A stretch of DNA of 12,136 nucleotides, from positions 1 to 12,136 of the forward strand of contig JADGCM010000043.1 of NCBI GenBank assembly GCA_015228995.1, written 5' to 3'. The notes beneath the pieces were generated by a model, which saw nothing but the letters and a program-made list of their open reading frames with translations, was not told the origin of the DNA and did not search any database. Every line of letters starts with the position of its first letter. Within the stretch, counting starts at the first letter, position 1. The position numbers and the translations under genes were made by a program. Below, one piece after another: positions 1 through 6,861 of the stretch. Source of the DNA: Magnetococcales bacterium (lineage in GTDB: Bacteria > Pseudomonadota > Magnetococcia > Magnetococcales > JADGCH01).

Positions 1-1055
1 CTGATTTCAGCGTTAATAATCTGCATGTGGTAAGTTATTCTATTCCCGTTGATGCGACGTTCTCTTTGGAGGAGTTGCGGCCCCATTTACACAGCCGCCC
101 GGATCGGCCCGATGCCATTCCCTACATTACCTCTTACTATCGGCCTGACTGGGGTTTTTGCCTCAGTCACAACGACTATCTGGCGTTGCTGCCCGGTGAC
201 TACCACGTTTATATCGATAGCACCTTGGCAGATGGATCGCTGGTCTACGGCGAGTATTTGTTGCCAGGAATGGGTGAGGAGGAGGTTTTTCTCTCCACTT
301 ACATTTGCCATCCCTCAATGGGCAACAATGAACTCTCTGGCCCGGTAGTGACGACTTGGTTGGCCCGTTGGCTGGCACAGTTGCCAAAGCGTCGTTACAG
401 CTATCGCATTATCTTTATTCCCGAGACCATCGGTGCCATTGTTTACTTGAGTCGCCACTTGGAGCAACTACGCCGTCGAGTGATTGCCGGTTTTAATATC
501 AGTTGTGTCGGCGATGAACGGTGCTGGTCTTATCTGCCCTCGCGTCAGGGCAATACCTTGGCAGATCGGGTGGCGTTGCACGTCTTGCGGCACCTGCATC
601 CAGATTTTATCCGTTATACTTTTTTGGACCGGGGCAGCGACGAACGGCAGTATTGTAGTCCGGGGGTTGATCTACCGGTGGTGTCGGTCATGCGCAGCAA
701 ATATGGTTGTTATCCAGAGTATCATACTTCGGAAGATAATCTGGAATTGATCACGCCGGATGGACTATACGGTAGCTACCGCGCTTTGCAACACTGCTTA
801 TATACGCTGGAGCACAATCCTGTTTTACAAACGACCACCCTCGGGGAGCCGCAACTGGGTCGTCGTGGCCTACGCCCGCATCTTAGTATGGGTCCAATCG
901 ATGGGTTTTATCGTAATATTGGTCATTTGTTAGCACTGGCCGATGGCCAGAGCGACCTATTGGCGCTTGCTGACACCTTGCAACAACCACTGTGGACTTT
1001 GGTTGAGTTGGTTAAACGGTTACTTGAAGAAGAGCTGCTGATTGTGAGACAATAA
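1..1055 (+). CDS. DUF4910/DUF2172-type aminopeptidase-like protein, 5' partial
   Basis: The frame is open back to the window edge, and the residues before the first possible start (GTG at 27), FSVNNLHVVSYSIPVD, are family sequence. The true start therefore lies upstream and GTG 27 is only an internal valine. The protein resembles the DUF4910 family (aminopeptidase-like fold, with DUF2172 and a C-terminal winged helix). Features seen are PYITSYY and WGFCLSH near nt 114-170; STYICHPSMGNNELSG (nt 294-341), a His/Asn-Glu motif like the first metal-binding block of M28 peptidases; IPETIG (nt 417-434) with a likely catalytic Glu; and EYHTSEDNLE (nt 717-746), whose His fits the last M28-type metal ligand. 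The last ~40 residues (nt ~930-1050) are helical and could be the winged helix. Family members often lie in surface-glycan clusters, and their substrate is generally unknown. The peptidase role is inferred from motifs. The family assignment is fairly sure, the function is not. Confidence 0.85.
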   Translation, partial: DFSVNNLHVVSYSIPVDATFSLEELRPHLHSRPDRPDAIPYITSYYRPDWGFCLSHNDYLALLPGDYHVYIDSTLADGSLVYGEYLLPGMGEEEVFLSTYICHPSMGNNELSGPVVTTWLARWLAQLPKRRYSYRIIFIPETIGAIVYLSRHLEQLRRRVIAGFNISCVGDERCWSYLPSRQGNTLADRVALHVLRHLHPDFIRYTFLDRGSDERQYCSPGVDLPVVSVMRSKYGCYPEYHTSEDNLELITPDGLYGSYRALQHCLYTLEHNPVLQTTTLGEPQLGRRGLRPHLSMGPIDGFYRNIGHLLALADGQSDLLALADTLQQPLWTLVELVKRLLEEELLIVRQ

Positions 1056-1095
1056 TAATTTCCGCACCCCTCGCCTTGCTTGCTGCTTCATGCCT

Positions 1096-1122
1096 CCCCC
1101 TCTCCCCTTGTGGGAGAGGGGG
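1096..1122 (+). repeat. Perfect 11-bp inverted repeat (possible REP-like element or terminator)
   Basis: CCCCCTCTCCC (1096-1106) and GGGAGAGGGGG (1112-1122) are exact reverse complements around a CTTGT loop, giving a very stable hairpin 40 nt after the DUF4910 stop. No U-tract follows, so it is not a canonical intrinsic terminator, though it could slow polymerase or protect a 3' end. C-rich/G-rich hairpins of this kind occur as dispersed intergenic repeats in many proteobacterial genomes. Only one copy is present here, so its repeat nature is inferred from resemblance. Confidence 0.6.
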
Positions 1123-1156
1123 GTTGGGGGGTGAGGGTGGGGTGATGGTGAGGGGG
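1118..1156 (+). other. G-run array with G-quadruplex potential
   Basis: Directly after the hairpin loop come runs of 6 G (1118-1123), 6 G (1126-1131), 3 G (1135-1137), 4 G (1139-1142) and 5 G (1152-1156). The first four are separated by 2, 3 and 1 bases, which fits the usual G3+N1-7 quadruplex pattern on the plus (mRNA-like) strand. The first run is shared with the right arm of the hairpin, so the two structures would compete. The array ends 38 nt before the methyltransferase start. Any regulatory role is inference. Confidence 0.55.
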
Positions 1157-1179
1157 AAGTAAAAGGCTCTTTATCGTAC

Positions 1180-1187
1180 GGAAAGGA
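1180..1187 (+). promoter_or_regulatory. Ribosome binding site deciding the methyltransferase start
   Basis: GGAAAGGA lies 7 nt before ATG 1195 and only 4 nt before the adjacent in-frame GTG 1192. The spacing favours ATG 1195 as the start. I see no convincing sigma-70 promoter between 1143 and 1180. Confidence 0.55.
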
Positions 1188-1194
1188 TTGTGTG

Positions 1195-2742
1195 ATGTCT
1201 GACTGGAGTGATGGGTACGTTACCGAGATCAATTATTCTTATGGTTATTTCAGAGAGCTATCGCCAACATTACAGCGGTTTATTTTATTAGCGAAAGGAT
1301 TGGTGCCACCGGTTGACAGCGGCGCTGTCCTGGAGCTGGGTTATGGTCAAGGTATTTCGGCTGTTGTCCATGCCGCCGCTACCGGGCAACCTTTTTGGGG
1401 CACCGATTTTAATCCGGCTCATGCGGCCAATGCTTTGGGTTTGACCAATGCAGCGGGCATGGAGGTCAATCTTTTTGATCAAAGTTTTGCTGAATTTGCC
1501 CAACGTGACGACTTGCCCAAGTTTAATTATATTGGTTTACATGGTATTTGGAGCTGGGTCTCCGACGAAAACAGGAAACATATTGTCGAAATTGTGCGGC
1601 GCAGCTTGGCGGTAGGGGGGGTGTTTTATGCCAGTTATAACACCTTGCCTGGTTGGAGCGCGTTGCTGCCGGCACGCCATTTATTGACCTTACATGCCTC
1701 CTTGTCTGGAGCGGAAAGTCACGGCATCAGCCAGCGAATTAGTCAGTCCATTCAGTTTTCTGAACGTCTGGTGACGGAGAATGCCAAATATTTTCAGGAC
1801 TATCCAGCAGCAGCTAATCACGTCAAGAAAATTGCAAATTATGATCGCCATTATTTAGCTCATGAATATTTTAATCGCGATTGGCAACCGATGTTTTTCT
1901 ATGACATTGCAGAATGGTTCAGAACGGCTAAGGTGGAGTTTGCCGCTTCCGCTCACTTGGCGGATCATATCGATCTCGCTAATTTAACGGCGGAGGCTCA
2001 GGCGGCATTGAAGGAGATCAACCACCCGGTGATGCGCGAGGCGGTGCGAGATTTTTATGTCAATCAGGGCTTTCGTCGGGATCTATTCGTCCGTGGCCAG
2101 CGGCGTCTGATCCAAGCAGAACAGTGGCACCAATTGGAGGCCATGCGCTTTGTCTTATTGACCCCTGTAGAAGATATTACCTTCAAGATCAGCGGCTTTC
2201 TGGGAGAGCGGAGCTTGAATGGGCAGGCATTCAAGCCGGTGGTGGATGCCTTTGCTAAGGAGTCTTATCGTCCGCGTTCGTTGGCAGAGGTCCGTAGTGA
2301 ACTGCCAGCGGCAGTGGCTGATCCGGAATTACTGTTACAGGTTCTGGTTACCCTGATTGCGTCAAACCATCTGTTCCCGGCGCAAAGCGAGGCCAGTACC
2401 CAGCGGGCTCAACCCTCTGCCCGTGCCTTAAATAGTGCCATCTTAGATCGCATCCATACTGGCCATAACGAGATGACGGTGTTGGCGTCGCCGGTGGCTG
2501 GTTGTGGTATTGTGGTACCCTATTTCCAACAGGTGTTTTTATTGGCCCACCGCGCCGGCAAAGTCACCAGCCACGAAAAAGCCAACTGGGTATGGCAAAC
2601 GCTGCTGCTTCCCTACAAAAAATTGGTCATCAAAGACGGTAAAACGCTGTCGAGTGTCGAGGAGAATATCGCTTATCTGGAGCAGGAGGCAAGCAACTTC
2701 GAGCGGCGGTTACCGATTCTGACCGCTTTGGGCATTGGTTGA
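1195..2742 (+). CDS. Class I SAM-dependent methyltransferase with regulatory domain
   Basis: A 515-residue protein. Residues ~20-160 form a Rossmann methyltransferase domain. VLELGYGQG (45-53) is motif I, the SAM-binding glycine loop; GTDFNP (69-74) fits the acidic motif II; FNYIGLHGIWSWV (110-122) fits motif IV; and GGVFYASYNTLPGW (141-154) fits the next block. Residues ~218-300 (HYLAHEYFNRDW, FYDIAEWF) match the methyltransferase regulatory domain (PF10119-like) seen in protein-lysine-type methyltransferases. The C-terminal ~120 residues (390-515) look like the helical/winged tail of these multidomain enzymes. The substrate cannot be read from sequence: protein lysine or a glycan precursor are both possible. 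ATG 1195 is preferred over GTG 1192 on ribosome-site spacing. The stop is 1 nt from the folE2 start, so the two are probably co-translated. The glycan guess rests on the DUF4910 neighbour and is inference. Confidence 0.85.
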   Translation: MSDWSDGYVTEINYSYGYFRELSPTLQRFILLAKGLVPPVDSGAVLELGYGQGISAVVHAAATGQPFWGTDFNPAHAANALGLTNAAGMEVNLFDQSFAEFAQRDDLPKFNYIGLHGIWSWVSDENRKHIVEIVRRSLAVGGVFYASYNTLPGWSALLPARHLLTLHASLSGAESHGISQRISQSIQFSERLVTENAKYFQDYPAAANHVKKIANYDRHYLAHEYFNRDWQPMFFYDIAEWFRTAKVEFAASAHLADHIDLANLTAEAQAALKEINHPVMREAVRDFYVNQGFRRDLFVRGQRRLIQAEQWHQLEAMRFVLLTPVEDITFKISGFLGERSLNGQAFKPVVDAFAKESYRPRSLAEVRSELPAAVADPELLLQVLVTLIASNHLFPAQSEASTQRAQPSARALNSAILDRIHTGHNEMTVLASPVAGCGIVVPYFQQVFLLAHRAGKVTSHEKANWVWQTLLLPYKKLVIKDGKTLSSVEENIAYLEQEASNFERRLPILTALGIG

Positions 2743-2743
2743 T

Positions 2744-3547
2744 ATGCAGCAAGCTGCCGCATCTGTCCTCACTGACGTGCAGTCGCAACACGACCCGCGT
2801 CAGTTGGATATCGATAAGGTGGGGGTCAAGGACATTCGCTACCCGATTGTGGTCAAGGATCGCCAAGTCGGTGAGCAGCATACCATTGCCTCCATCGATA
2901 TGTTTGTCGATCTGCCGCACCAATTCAAGGGGACGCACATGTCGCGTTTCCTTGAGGTGTTGGCTGAGCATGACCGGGCCATCTCCATTGACAGCCTACC
3001 CGATCTTTTACATGCCATCCGGGAGCGGTTGAGTGCTCGGGAGGCTCATATCGAGCTCGAATTTCCTTATTTTATCCGTAAGGAGGCCCCGGTCAGCCGT
3101 GCGGCGGCACTGATGGACTATTTAGTGCGGTTTCATGGCAGCATCAAAAACGACCAATTTCGGTTGGTGCTTGAAGTGGTGGTACCGGTGACATCGCTGT
3201 GTCCCTGTTCAAAACAAATCTCCAATTATGGTGCCCACAACCAACGATCACACGTGACCGTGCGCGTCACCACCCGTGATTTCGTTTGGATTGAGGAACT
3301 GGTTGAATTGGTAGAACGTAATGCCTCCTGTGAGCTATACGCCATCCTGAAACGTCCGGACGAAAAATATGTAACAGAGCATGCTTACGATCATCCCATG
3401 TTCGTTGAGGATACCGTCCGTGCCGTGGCGGCTGAGTTGGCAGCGGATCCACGCATCGATTGGTATGTGGTTGAGGCAGAGAATTTCGAGTCGATCCACA
3501 ATCATTCGGCTTATGCTTTTATAGAGGGAAGCAACCGTGCGCTATAG
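2744..3547 (+). CDS. folE2: GTP cyclohydrolase FolE2 (type IB)
   Basis: A 267-residue protein of normal family length. FolE2 converts GTP to 7,8-dihydroneopterin triphosphate, the first step of tetrahydrofolate synthesis and of queuosine. It replaces the zinc-dependent FolE and can use other metals. Diagnostic blocks are IDKVGVKDIRYPIVVKDR (23-40), IASIDMFVDLPHQFKGTHMS (48-67), SLCPCSKQISNYGAHNQRSH (151-170), which carries the conserved metal-ligand Cys and nearby His, and the C-terminal YVTEHAYDHPMFVED and ENFESIHNHSAYA. ATG 2744 lies 1 nt after the methyltransferase stop with no strong ribosome site, suggesting translational coupling. TTG 2735 in the same frame is a less likely start. The gene overlaps proS by 11 nt. 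FolE2 genes are often Zur-controlled under zinc limitation, but no separate promoter or Zur box is visible because the gene sits inside the run. Confidence 0.96.
   Translation: MQQAAASVLTDVQSQHDPRQLDIDKVGVKDIRYPIVVKDRQVGEQHTIASIDMFVDLPHQFKGTHMSRFLEVLAEHDRAISIDSLPDLLHAIRERLSAREAHIELEFPYFIRKEAPVSRAAALMDYLVRFHGSIKNDQFRLVLEVVVPVTSLCPCSKQISNYGAHNQRSHVTVRVTTRDFVWIEELVELVERNASCELYAILKRPDEKYVTEHAYDHPMFVEDTVRAVAAELAADPRIDWYVVEAENFESIHNHSAYAFIEGSNRAL
3524..3528 (+). promoter_or_regulatory. Ribosome binding site for proS inside the folE2 end
   Basis: GAGGG lies 8 nt before GTG 3537, within the last codons of folE2. It supports the GTG start and the 11-nt overlap of the two genes in different frames. 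Confidence 0.6.
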
Positions 3548-5261
3548 CACCACCCTAATTCCAACCCTTCGGGAAACGCCTGTTGAGGCCAAGGTCATCT
3601 CGCACCAGCTGATGCTGAGAGCGGGCTTGGTCCGTCAATTGGGGGCCGGGATCTACACTTGGCTGCCGTTGGGGCTGCGGGTGTTGCGTCGCGTCGAGCA
3701 GATTGTCCGCAGCGAGATGGATCGGGCAGGGGCCCAGGAGCTGCTGATGCCGGCGGTGCAACCGGCTGAGTTGTGGCAGGAGTCGGGGCGCTGGGGTTAT
3801 TATGGTAAGGAGCTGCTGCGCATCATCGATCGTCATCAACGGGATTTCTGTTTCGGTCCCACCCATGAAGAGGTCATTACCGACTTGGTGCGGCGCGAAG
3901 TGCGTTCTTGGCGGCAATTGCCAGCCAATTTTTATCAGATCCAGACCAAGTTTCGGGATGAGATCCGGCCGCGTTTTGGTGTCATGCGTGGGCGTGAATT
4001 CATCATGAAAGATGCCTATTCGTTCGATATGGACGAGGCGGGTCTGGATCGCAGTTATCAGCTCATGTTTCAAGCCTATCAGCGCATTTTTCAGCGTTGT
4101 GGTCTGCGTTTTCGCGCCGTCGAGGCCGATACCGGTGCCATTGGCGGGGCGTCGTCGCATGAGTTTCACGTCTTGGCCAGCTCGGGGGAGGATGCCATTG
4201 CCTCTTGCGACAGTTGTGGTTATGCCGCCAATGTCGAGAAGGCCACGGCTGCGTTACCCATAGCCATCCCCCACACCGAGCCGATGCAGCCTTTGGTTGA
4301 AGTCGAGACCCCTGGGCAGGCCAGTATCGAAGCCGTCAGTCAATTTTTATCGCTACCGCCGCAGCGTCTGATCAAGTCGTTGGTGGTGATGGACGAGGCA
4401 GATCATTGCAGTCTATTGCTGCTGCGCGGCGATCATGAATTGAATGAAGTCAAAATGCGGGCGGTGCTGGGCAGTGGCGTGACCTTGCCAGCCGCTGAGC
4501 AGGTGGAACAGCTGACCGGGTTGCCGGTTGGTTCGTTGGGGCCGTTGCATACCGAATTACCAGTTATTGCCGACCTCGCCCTGCGTGGTGGCCACGATAT
4601 GGTTTGTGGTGCCAACCGCAGGGGCTATCACCTCACCGGTGTCAACTGGGATCGTGACCTGACCGTGTCTCAGTTTGCCGATTTACGGGCGGTGGTGGCG
4701 GGAGATGGTTGCCCGCGCTGTGCCACCGGTCTGCTGCAACTGGATCGCGGCATTGAGGTGGGCCATGTGTTTAAGTTGGGCGTTAAATATTCCCAGGCAC
4801 TGAACGCCACCGTATTGGATACCGATGGTCAAGCGCACCATCCCATCATGGGTTGTTATGGCATTGGGGTGTCGCGGATCGTCGCCGCCGCTATCGAGCA
4901 GCATCATGACGCCAACGGCATCGTCTGGCCATTGGCGCTGGCCCCTTTTGCGGTGGTCATCGTCCAGCTGAATGCCAAGGAAGCCGAGGCCACTGTCGTT
5001 GCTGAGCAGCTGTATCAAGAGCTACAACGACGGTCGATTGACGTCCTATGGGATGATCGTGACGAGCGGGCAGGGGTGAAATTCAAAGATGCCGAGCTGA
5101 TCGGTGTCCCGGTGCAGCTTGTTGTTGGTGGTCGCAGTCTGAAGGAGGGCCGCGTTGAGTTGCGGCAGCGACGCGGTGGCGAGGCGGTGCTGATAGCCCC
5201 GGACCAAGCGGTAGCAACGGTGGTGCAGATGTTAAACCAGCTCGACACAGGAGAGCCGTAG
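3537..5261 (+). CDS. proS: Proline--tRNA ligase, bacterial type with editing domain
   Basis: A 574-residue class II aminoacyl-tRNA synthetase charging tRNA-Pro with proline in the cytosol, of full length for the bacterial type. The N-terminus has the typical TLIPTLRETP and RAGLVRQLGAGIYTWLPLG. Motif 1 is near 51-76. Motif 2 is near 139-163 (FRDEIRPRFGVMRGREFIMK). Motif 3 is GCYGIGVSRIVAA (439-451). A YbaK-like insertion (~225-405) clears alanyl-tRNA-Pro; LIKSLVV includes K280, matching the E. coli editing lysine, followed by GDHELNEVK. The anticodon-binding domain fills ~470-570 (WDDRDERAGVKFKDAELIG). Two Cys pairs, CDSC (224-227) and CPRC (392-395), flank the insertion and could bind zinc, but this is inference. 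The GTG start at 3537 has a good upstream GAGGG. The cheX-like gene starts 1 nt after the stop. Confidence 0.98.
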   Translation: MRYSTTLIPTLRETPVEAKVISHQLMLRAGLVRQLGAGIYTWLPLGLRVLRRVEQIVRSEMDRAGAQELLMPAVQPAELWQESGRWGYYGKELLRIIDRHQRDFCFGPTHEEVITDLVRREVRSWRQLPANFYQIQTKFRDEIRPRFGVMRGREFIMKDAYSFDMDEAGLDRSYQLMFQAYQRIFQRCGLRFRAVEADTGAIGGASSHEFHVLASSGEDAIASCDSCGYAANVEKATAALPIAIPHTEPMQPLVEVETPGQASIEAVSQFLSLPPQRLIKSLVVMDEADHCSLLLLRGDHELNEVKMRAVLGSGVTLPAAEQVEQLTGLPVGSLGPLHTELPVIADLALRGGHDMVCGANRRGYHLTGVNWDRDLTVSQFADLRAVVAGDGCPRCATGLLQLDRGIEVGHVFKLGVKYSQALNATVLDTDGQAHHPIMGCYGIGVSRIVAAAIEQHHDANGIVWPLALAPFAVVIVQLNAKEAEATVVAEQLYQELQRRSIDVLWDDRDERAGVKFKDAELIGVPVQLVVGGRSLKEGRVELRQRRGGEAVLIAPDQAVATVVQMLNQLDTGEP

Positions 5262-5262
5262 C

Positions 5263-5733
5263 ATGATCAATTCCGATCAATTGGTGGTGGCGTTGCGTCA
5301 AGCGGTGGAGGAGATCGCCTCTACAGCGCTGGCATTGGTGATTACAGCCGGCGACAGTGCCTTACAGCGTAGTCAGCTCACCTCTGACTATACGGCGGTC
5401 ATCTCTTATAGTGGTGCTATGGACGGTAGTTTTTGTTTGTCTGGCGGCTTAGCCGCCGTGACCGTGCTCTCGTCGGCGCTGTTGGCAGAGGAATCCCCGC
5501 GTGCGATCATGGATGCCGAGATGCAAGATGCCTTTTCTGAACTGTGCAACATGATGGCGGGCGGGGTGCAGTCGCGATTGGAAGCGACGCTGGGATCGAT
5601 CCAGATGTCAACGCCGGTATTGATTGCTGGCGCCAACCACCAGATTTTTGGTGATCCGAATAGCATCTGTCTCAACCAGCAATTTACGGTTGCCGATCAT
5701 CTCTTTTTTGTTGAGATATTCTACAAGGAGTAA
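5263..5733 (+). CDS. CheX/CheC-family CheY-P phosphatase-like protein
   Basis: A 156-residue single-domain protein, the usual CheX length. CheX dephosphorylates the chemotaxis regulator CheY. The active-site signature ExxNxxxG is present as ELCNMMAG (Glu93, Asn96, Gly100), with the Asn placed to activate water against the receiver aspartyl phosphate. Other family features are an early strand with YTAVISYSGAMDGSFCLSGG (43-62), a hydrophobic helix (AAVTVLSSALL), and a C-terminal strand FFVEIFYKE after FTVADHL. Start ATG 5263 has GGAG at 5250-5253, spacing 9. No other chemotaxis gene lies in the window, so the target is unknown: it may be a distant CheY or another receiver. The pairing with the next small gene (4-nt gap) may be meaningful. 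Family confidence is good; substrate is inference. Confidence 0.85.
   Translation: MINSDQLVVALRQAVEEIASTALALVITAGDSALQRSQLTSDYTAVISYSGAMDGSFCLSGGLAAVTVLSSALLAEESPRAIMDAEMQDAFSELCNMMAGGVQSRLEATLGSIQMSTPVLIAGANHQIFGDPNSICLNQQFTVADHLFFVEIFYKE
5725..5730 (+). promoter_or_regulatory. Strong ribosome binding site for the small helical protein
   Basis: AAGGAG, in the last codons of the cheX-like gene, lies 7 nt before ATG 5738. It fixes the start at 5738 against earlier in-frame starts that would overlap the cheX-like gene, and it is the best ribosome site in this gene run. Confidence 0.7.
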
Positions 5734-5737
5734 TGCC

Positions 5738-6007
5738 ATGGTGCTTGAGAATGAAGTCGCCTCCTTGCGGCAGCTGGTCCAAGAGATGGTGGTGGAGATG
5801 GTGCGGGAGCAACTACCGGGCATCGTCAAAGCCCAGATTGCTGTTGAGCTACAGCGCTTGCAACAGGAGGAAGAGTTGGCGCGCCGGGTCCACGATGCCT
5901 TTGCTGCGCGCATGATTGAAATTGCCTGGCAAGTGACGCAAGAGATGGTGCGCCAGCAGTTGCCGGCTGTCGTCGAGGAGCTGGTCCAGCAGGAATCACT
6001 CGGGTGA
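5738..6007 (+). CDS. Small helical/coiled-coil protein of unknown function with internal duplication
   Basis: An 89-residue acidic, Gln/Glu-rich protein without cysteine and with no signal peptide or membrane segment. Nearly all of it should be helical with heptad-like spacing. Residues 20-30 (EMVREQLPGIV) and 69-79 (EMVRQQLPAVV) match at 8 of 11 positions, and the similarity is also visible in the DNA (5795-5827 versus 5942-5974). Both halves have the pattern hydrophobic helix, QLP, then a Val-rich helix. The QLPAVVEELVQQE ending loosely recalls the C-terminal multimerisation motif of PopZ/DUF2497 proteins (xLPxxVExLVxxE), which is only a weak resemblance. Strong ribosome site, 4 nt after the cheX-like stop, overlapping the citE-like start by 4 nt. 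I do not recognise a named family. A scaffold or adaptor for the CheX-like neighbour is a guess. Confidence 0.8.
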   Translation: MVLENEVASLRQLVQEMVVEMVREQLPGIVKAQIAVELQRLQQEEELARRVHDAFAARMIEIAWQVTQEMVRQQLPAVVEELVQQESLG

Positions 6008-6861
6008 GCCACGACCAGGCGGTACAACTACTGCGTTCCGTACTCTATGCCCCAGGCCATAACAGCCGTGCCCTGGCCAAGGCCCCTACCACGGCTACCG
6101 ATGCGGTAATTTTTGACCTGGAGGATGCGGTCGCGCCAGCGGCCAAGGCGATGGCGCGTCAACAGGTCTTGGCGGCCTTGCAGGCCAGTAAGGACTGCAG
6201 GACGGTGCGGGCGGTACGCATCAACGGTTTGCAGAGCGGCGGCTGGCGAGAAGACCTAGCCACCGTCTTACCGGGCCGACCCGATGTTATCGTTGTTCCG
6301 AAAGTGGAAAGTACGATAGAGCTAGATGCCGTGACACAGTACACCGGGCCGTTGCCCTTGTGGGCAATGATTGAGTCGCCGTTGGGGGTGCTCCAGGCAG
6401 CGGCAATTGCGACTCACCCACAGGTGACGGCACTCATTCCGGGTACCTCCGATCTCAGTGAGCGGCTGCATGTCGATATCCACCACGACCGTACGCCGTT
6501 GCTGTGGGTATTGCAGCAGCTGGTACTGGTGGCTCGTGCGGCCGATATCCAGATTATCGACGGGGTCTTTCTCGATCTGAACGATACCGACGGCCTGCGT
6601 CGCCAGTGCGAAGAAGCACTGCGTTGGGGATTTGATGGTAAAACGCTGATCCATCCATCGCAAATAGCGGCCGCCAATACGGTGTTTACCCCGTCGGCTG
6701 AGGTGATCGCCCGTGCACGACGCCTCTTAGAGGCTTGGGACAGTGCCGCTGCGGGCGGCGAGGCGATCTGTCTATTGGATGGCCGATTAATTGAGCAGCT
6801 GCACGCCCGTGACGCCGCTCGTGTATTGGCCCTGTGGCAGCGTATTGATGCCAAGCAATAA
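6004..6861 (+). CDS. CitE/HpcH-HpaI family acyl-CoA lyase or aldolase
   Basis: A 285-residue TIM-barrel enzyme of the CitE-like branch, which cleaves or forms malyl-CoA-, citramalyl-CoA- or citryl-type thioesters using a divalent metal. Motifs in order are RSVLYAPGHN (11-20), the N-terminal CoA-site block; VIFDLEDAVAP (35-45); VRINGLQSGGWREDL (71-85) with catalytic Arg72; VVPKVES (97-103); WAMIESPLGV (120-129) with the metal-ligand Glu124; GTSDLSERL (147-155) with Asp150 in the usual metal-ligand region; and DGKTLIHPSQI (211-221). CitE-like stand-alone proteins differ in substrate and no citD/citF lies nearby, so citrate lyase itself is unlikely. Malyl-CoA, citramalyl-CoA or thioesterase activity are the options. 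The GTG start at 6004 overlaps the upstream stop (GTGA, 4 nt) and has AGGA at 5991-5994. Confidence 0.92.
   Translation: MSHDQAVQLLRSVLYAPGHNSRALAKAPTTATDAVIFDLEDAVAPAAKAMARQQVLAALQASKDCRTVRAVRINGLQSGGWREDLATVLPGRPDVIVVPKVESTIELDAVTQYTGPLPLWAMIESPLGVLQAAAIATHPQVTALIPGTSDLSERLHVDIHHDRTPLLWVLQQLVLVARAADIQIIDGVFLDLNDTDGLRRQCEEALRWGFDGKTLIHPSQIAAANTVFTPSAEVIARARRLLEAWDSAAAGGEAICLLDGRLIEQLHARDAARVLALWQRIDAKQ

Noticed and set aside
27..29. GTG 27 as the start of the first gene
   Set aside because: Family-like sequence continues in frame upstream to the window edge and no ribosome site precedes GTG 27, so the gene is simply truncated.
1020..1232. Minus-strand open frame covering the intergenic hairpin
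   Set aside because: Its translation is a Pro/Ser/His low-complexity product of the C-rich repeat and overlaps both neighbouring genes.
3555..4169. Long open frame of 204 codons on the minus strand inside proS
   Set aside because: It lies fully antisense to a clearly conserved proS, its translation is low-complexity His/Gln/Pro-rich without recognisable motifs, and no ribosome site is evident. It is a shadow of proS codon use.
5624..5737. Earlier in-frame start for the small helical protein
   Set aside because: It would overlap the end of the cheX-like gene by over 100 nt, while ATG 5738 has a near-ideal AAGGAG at 7 nt.
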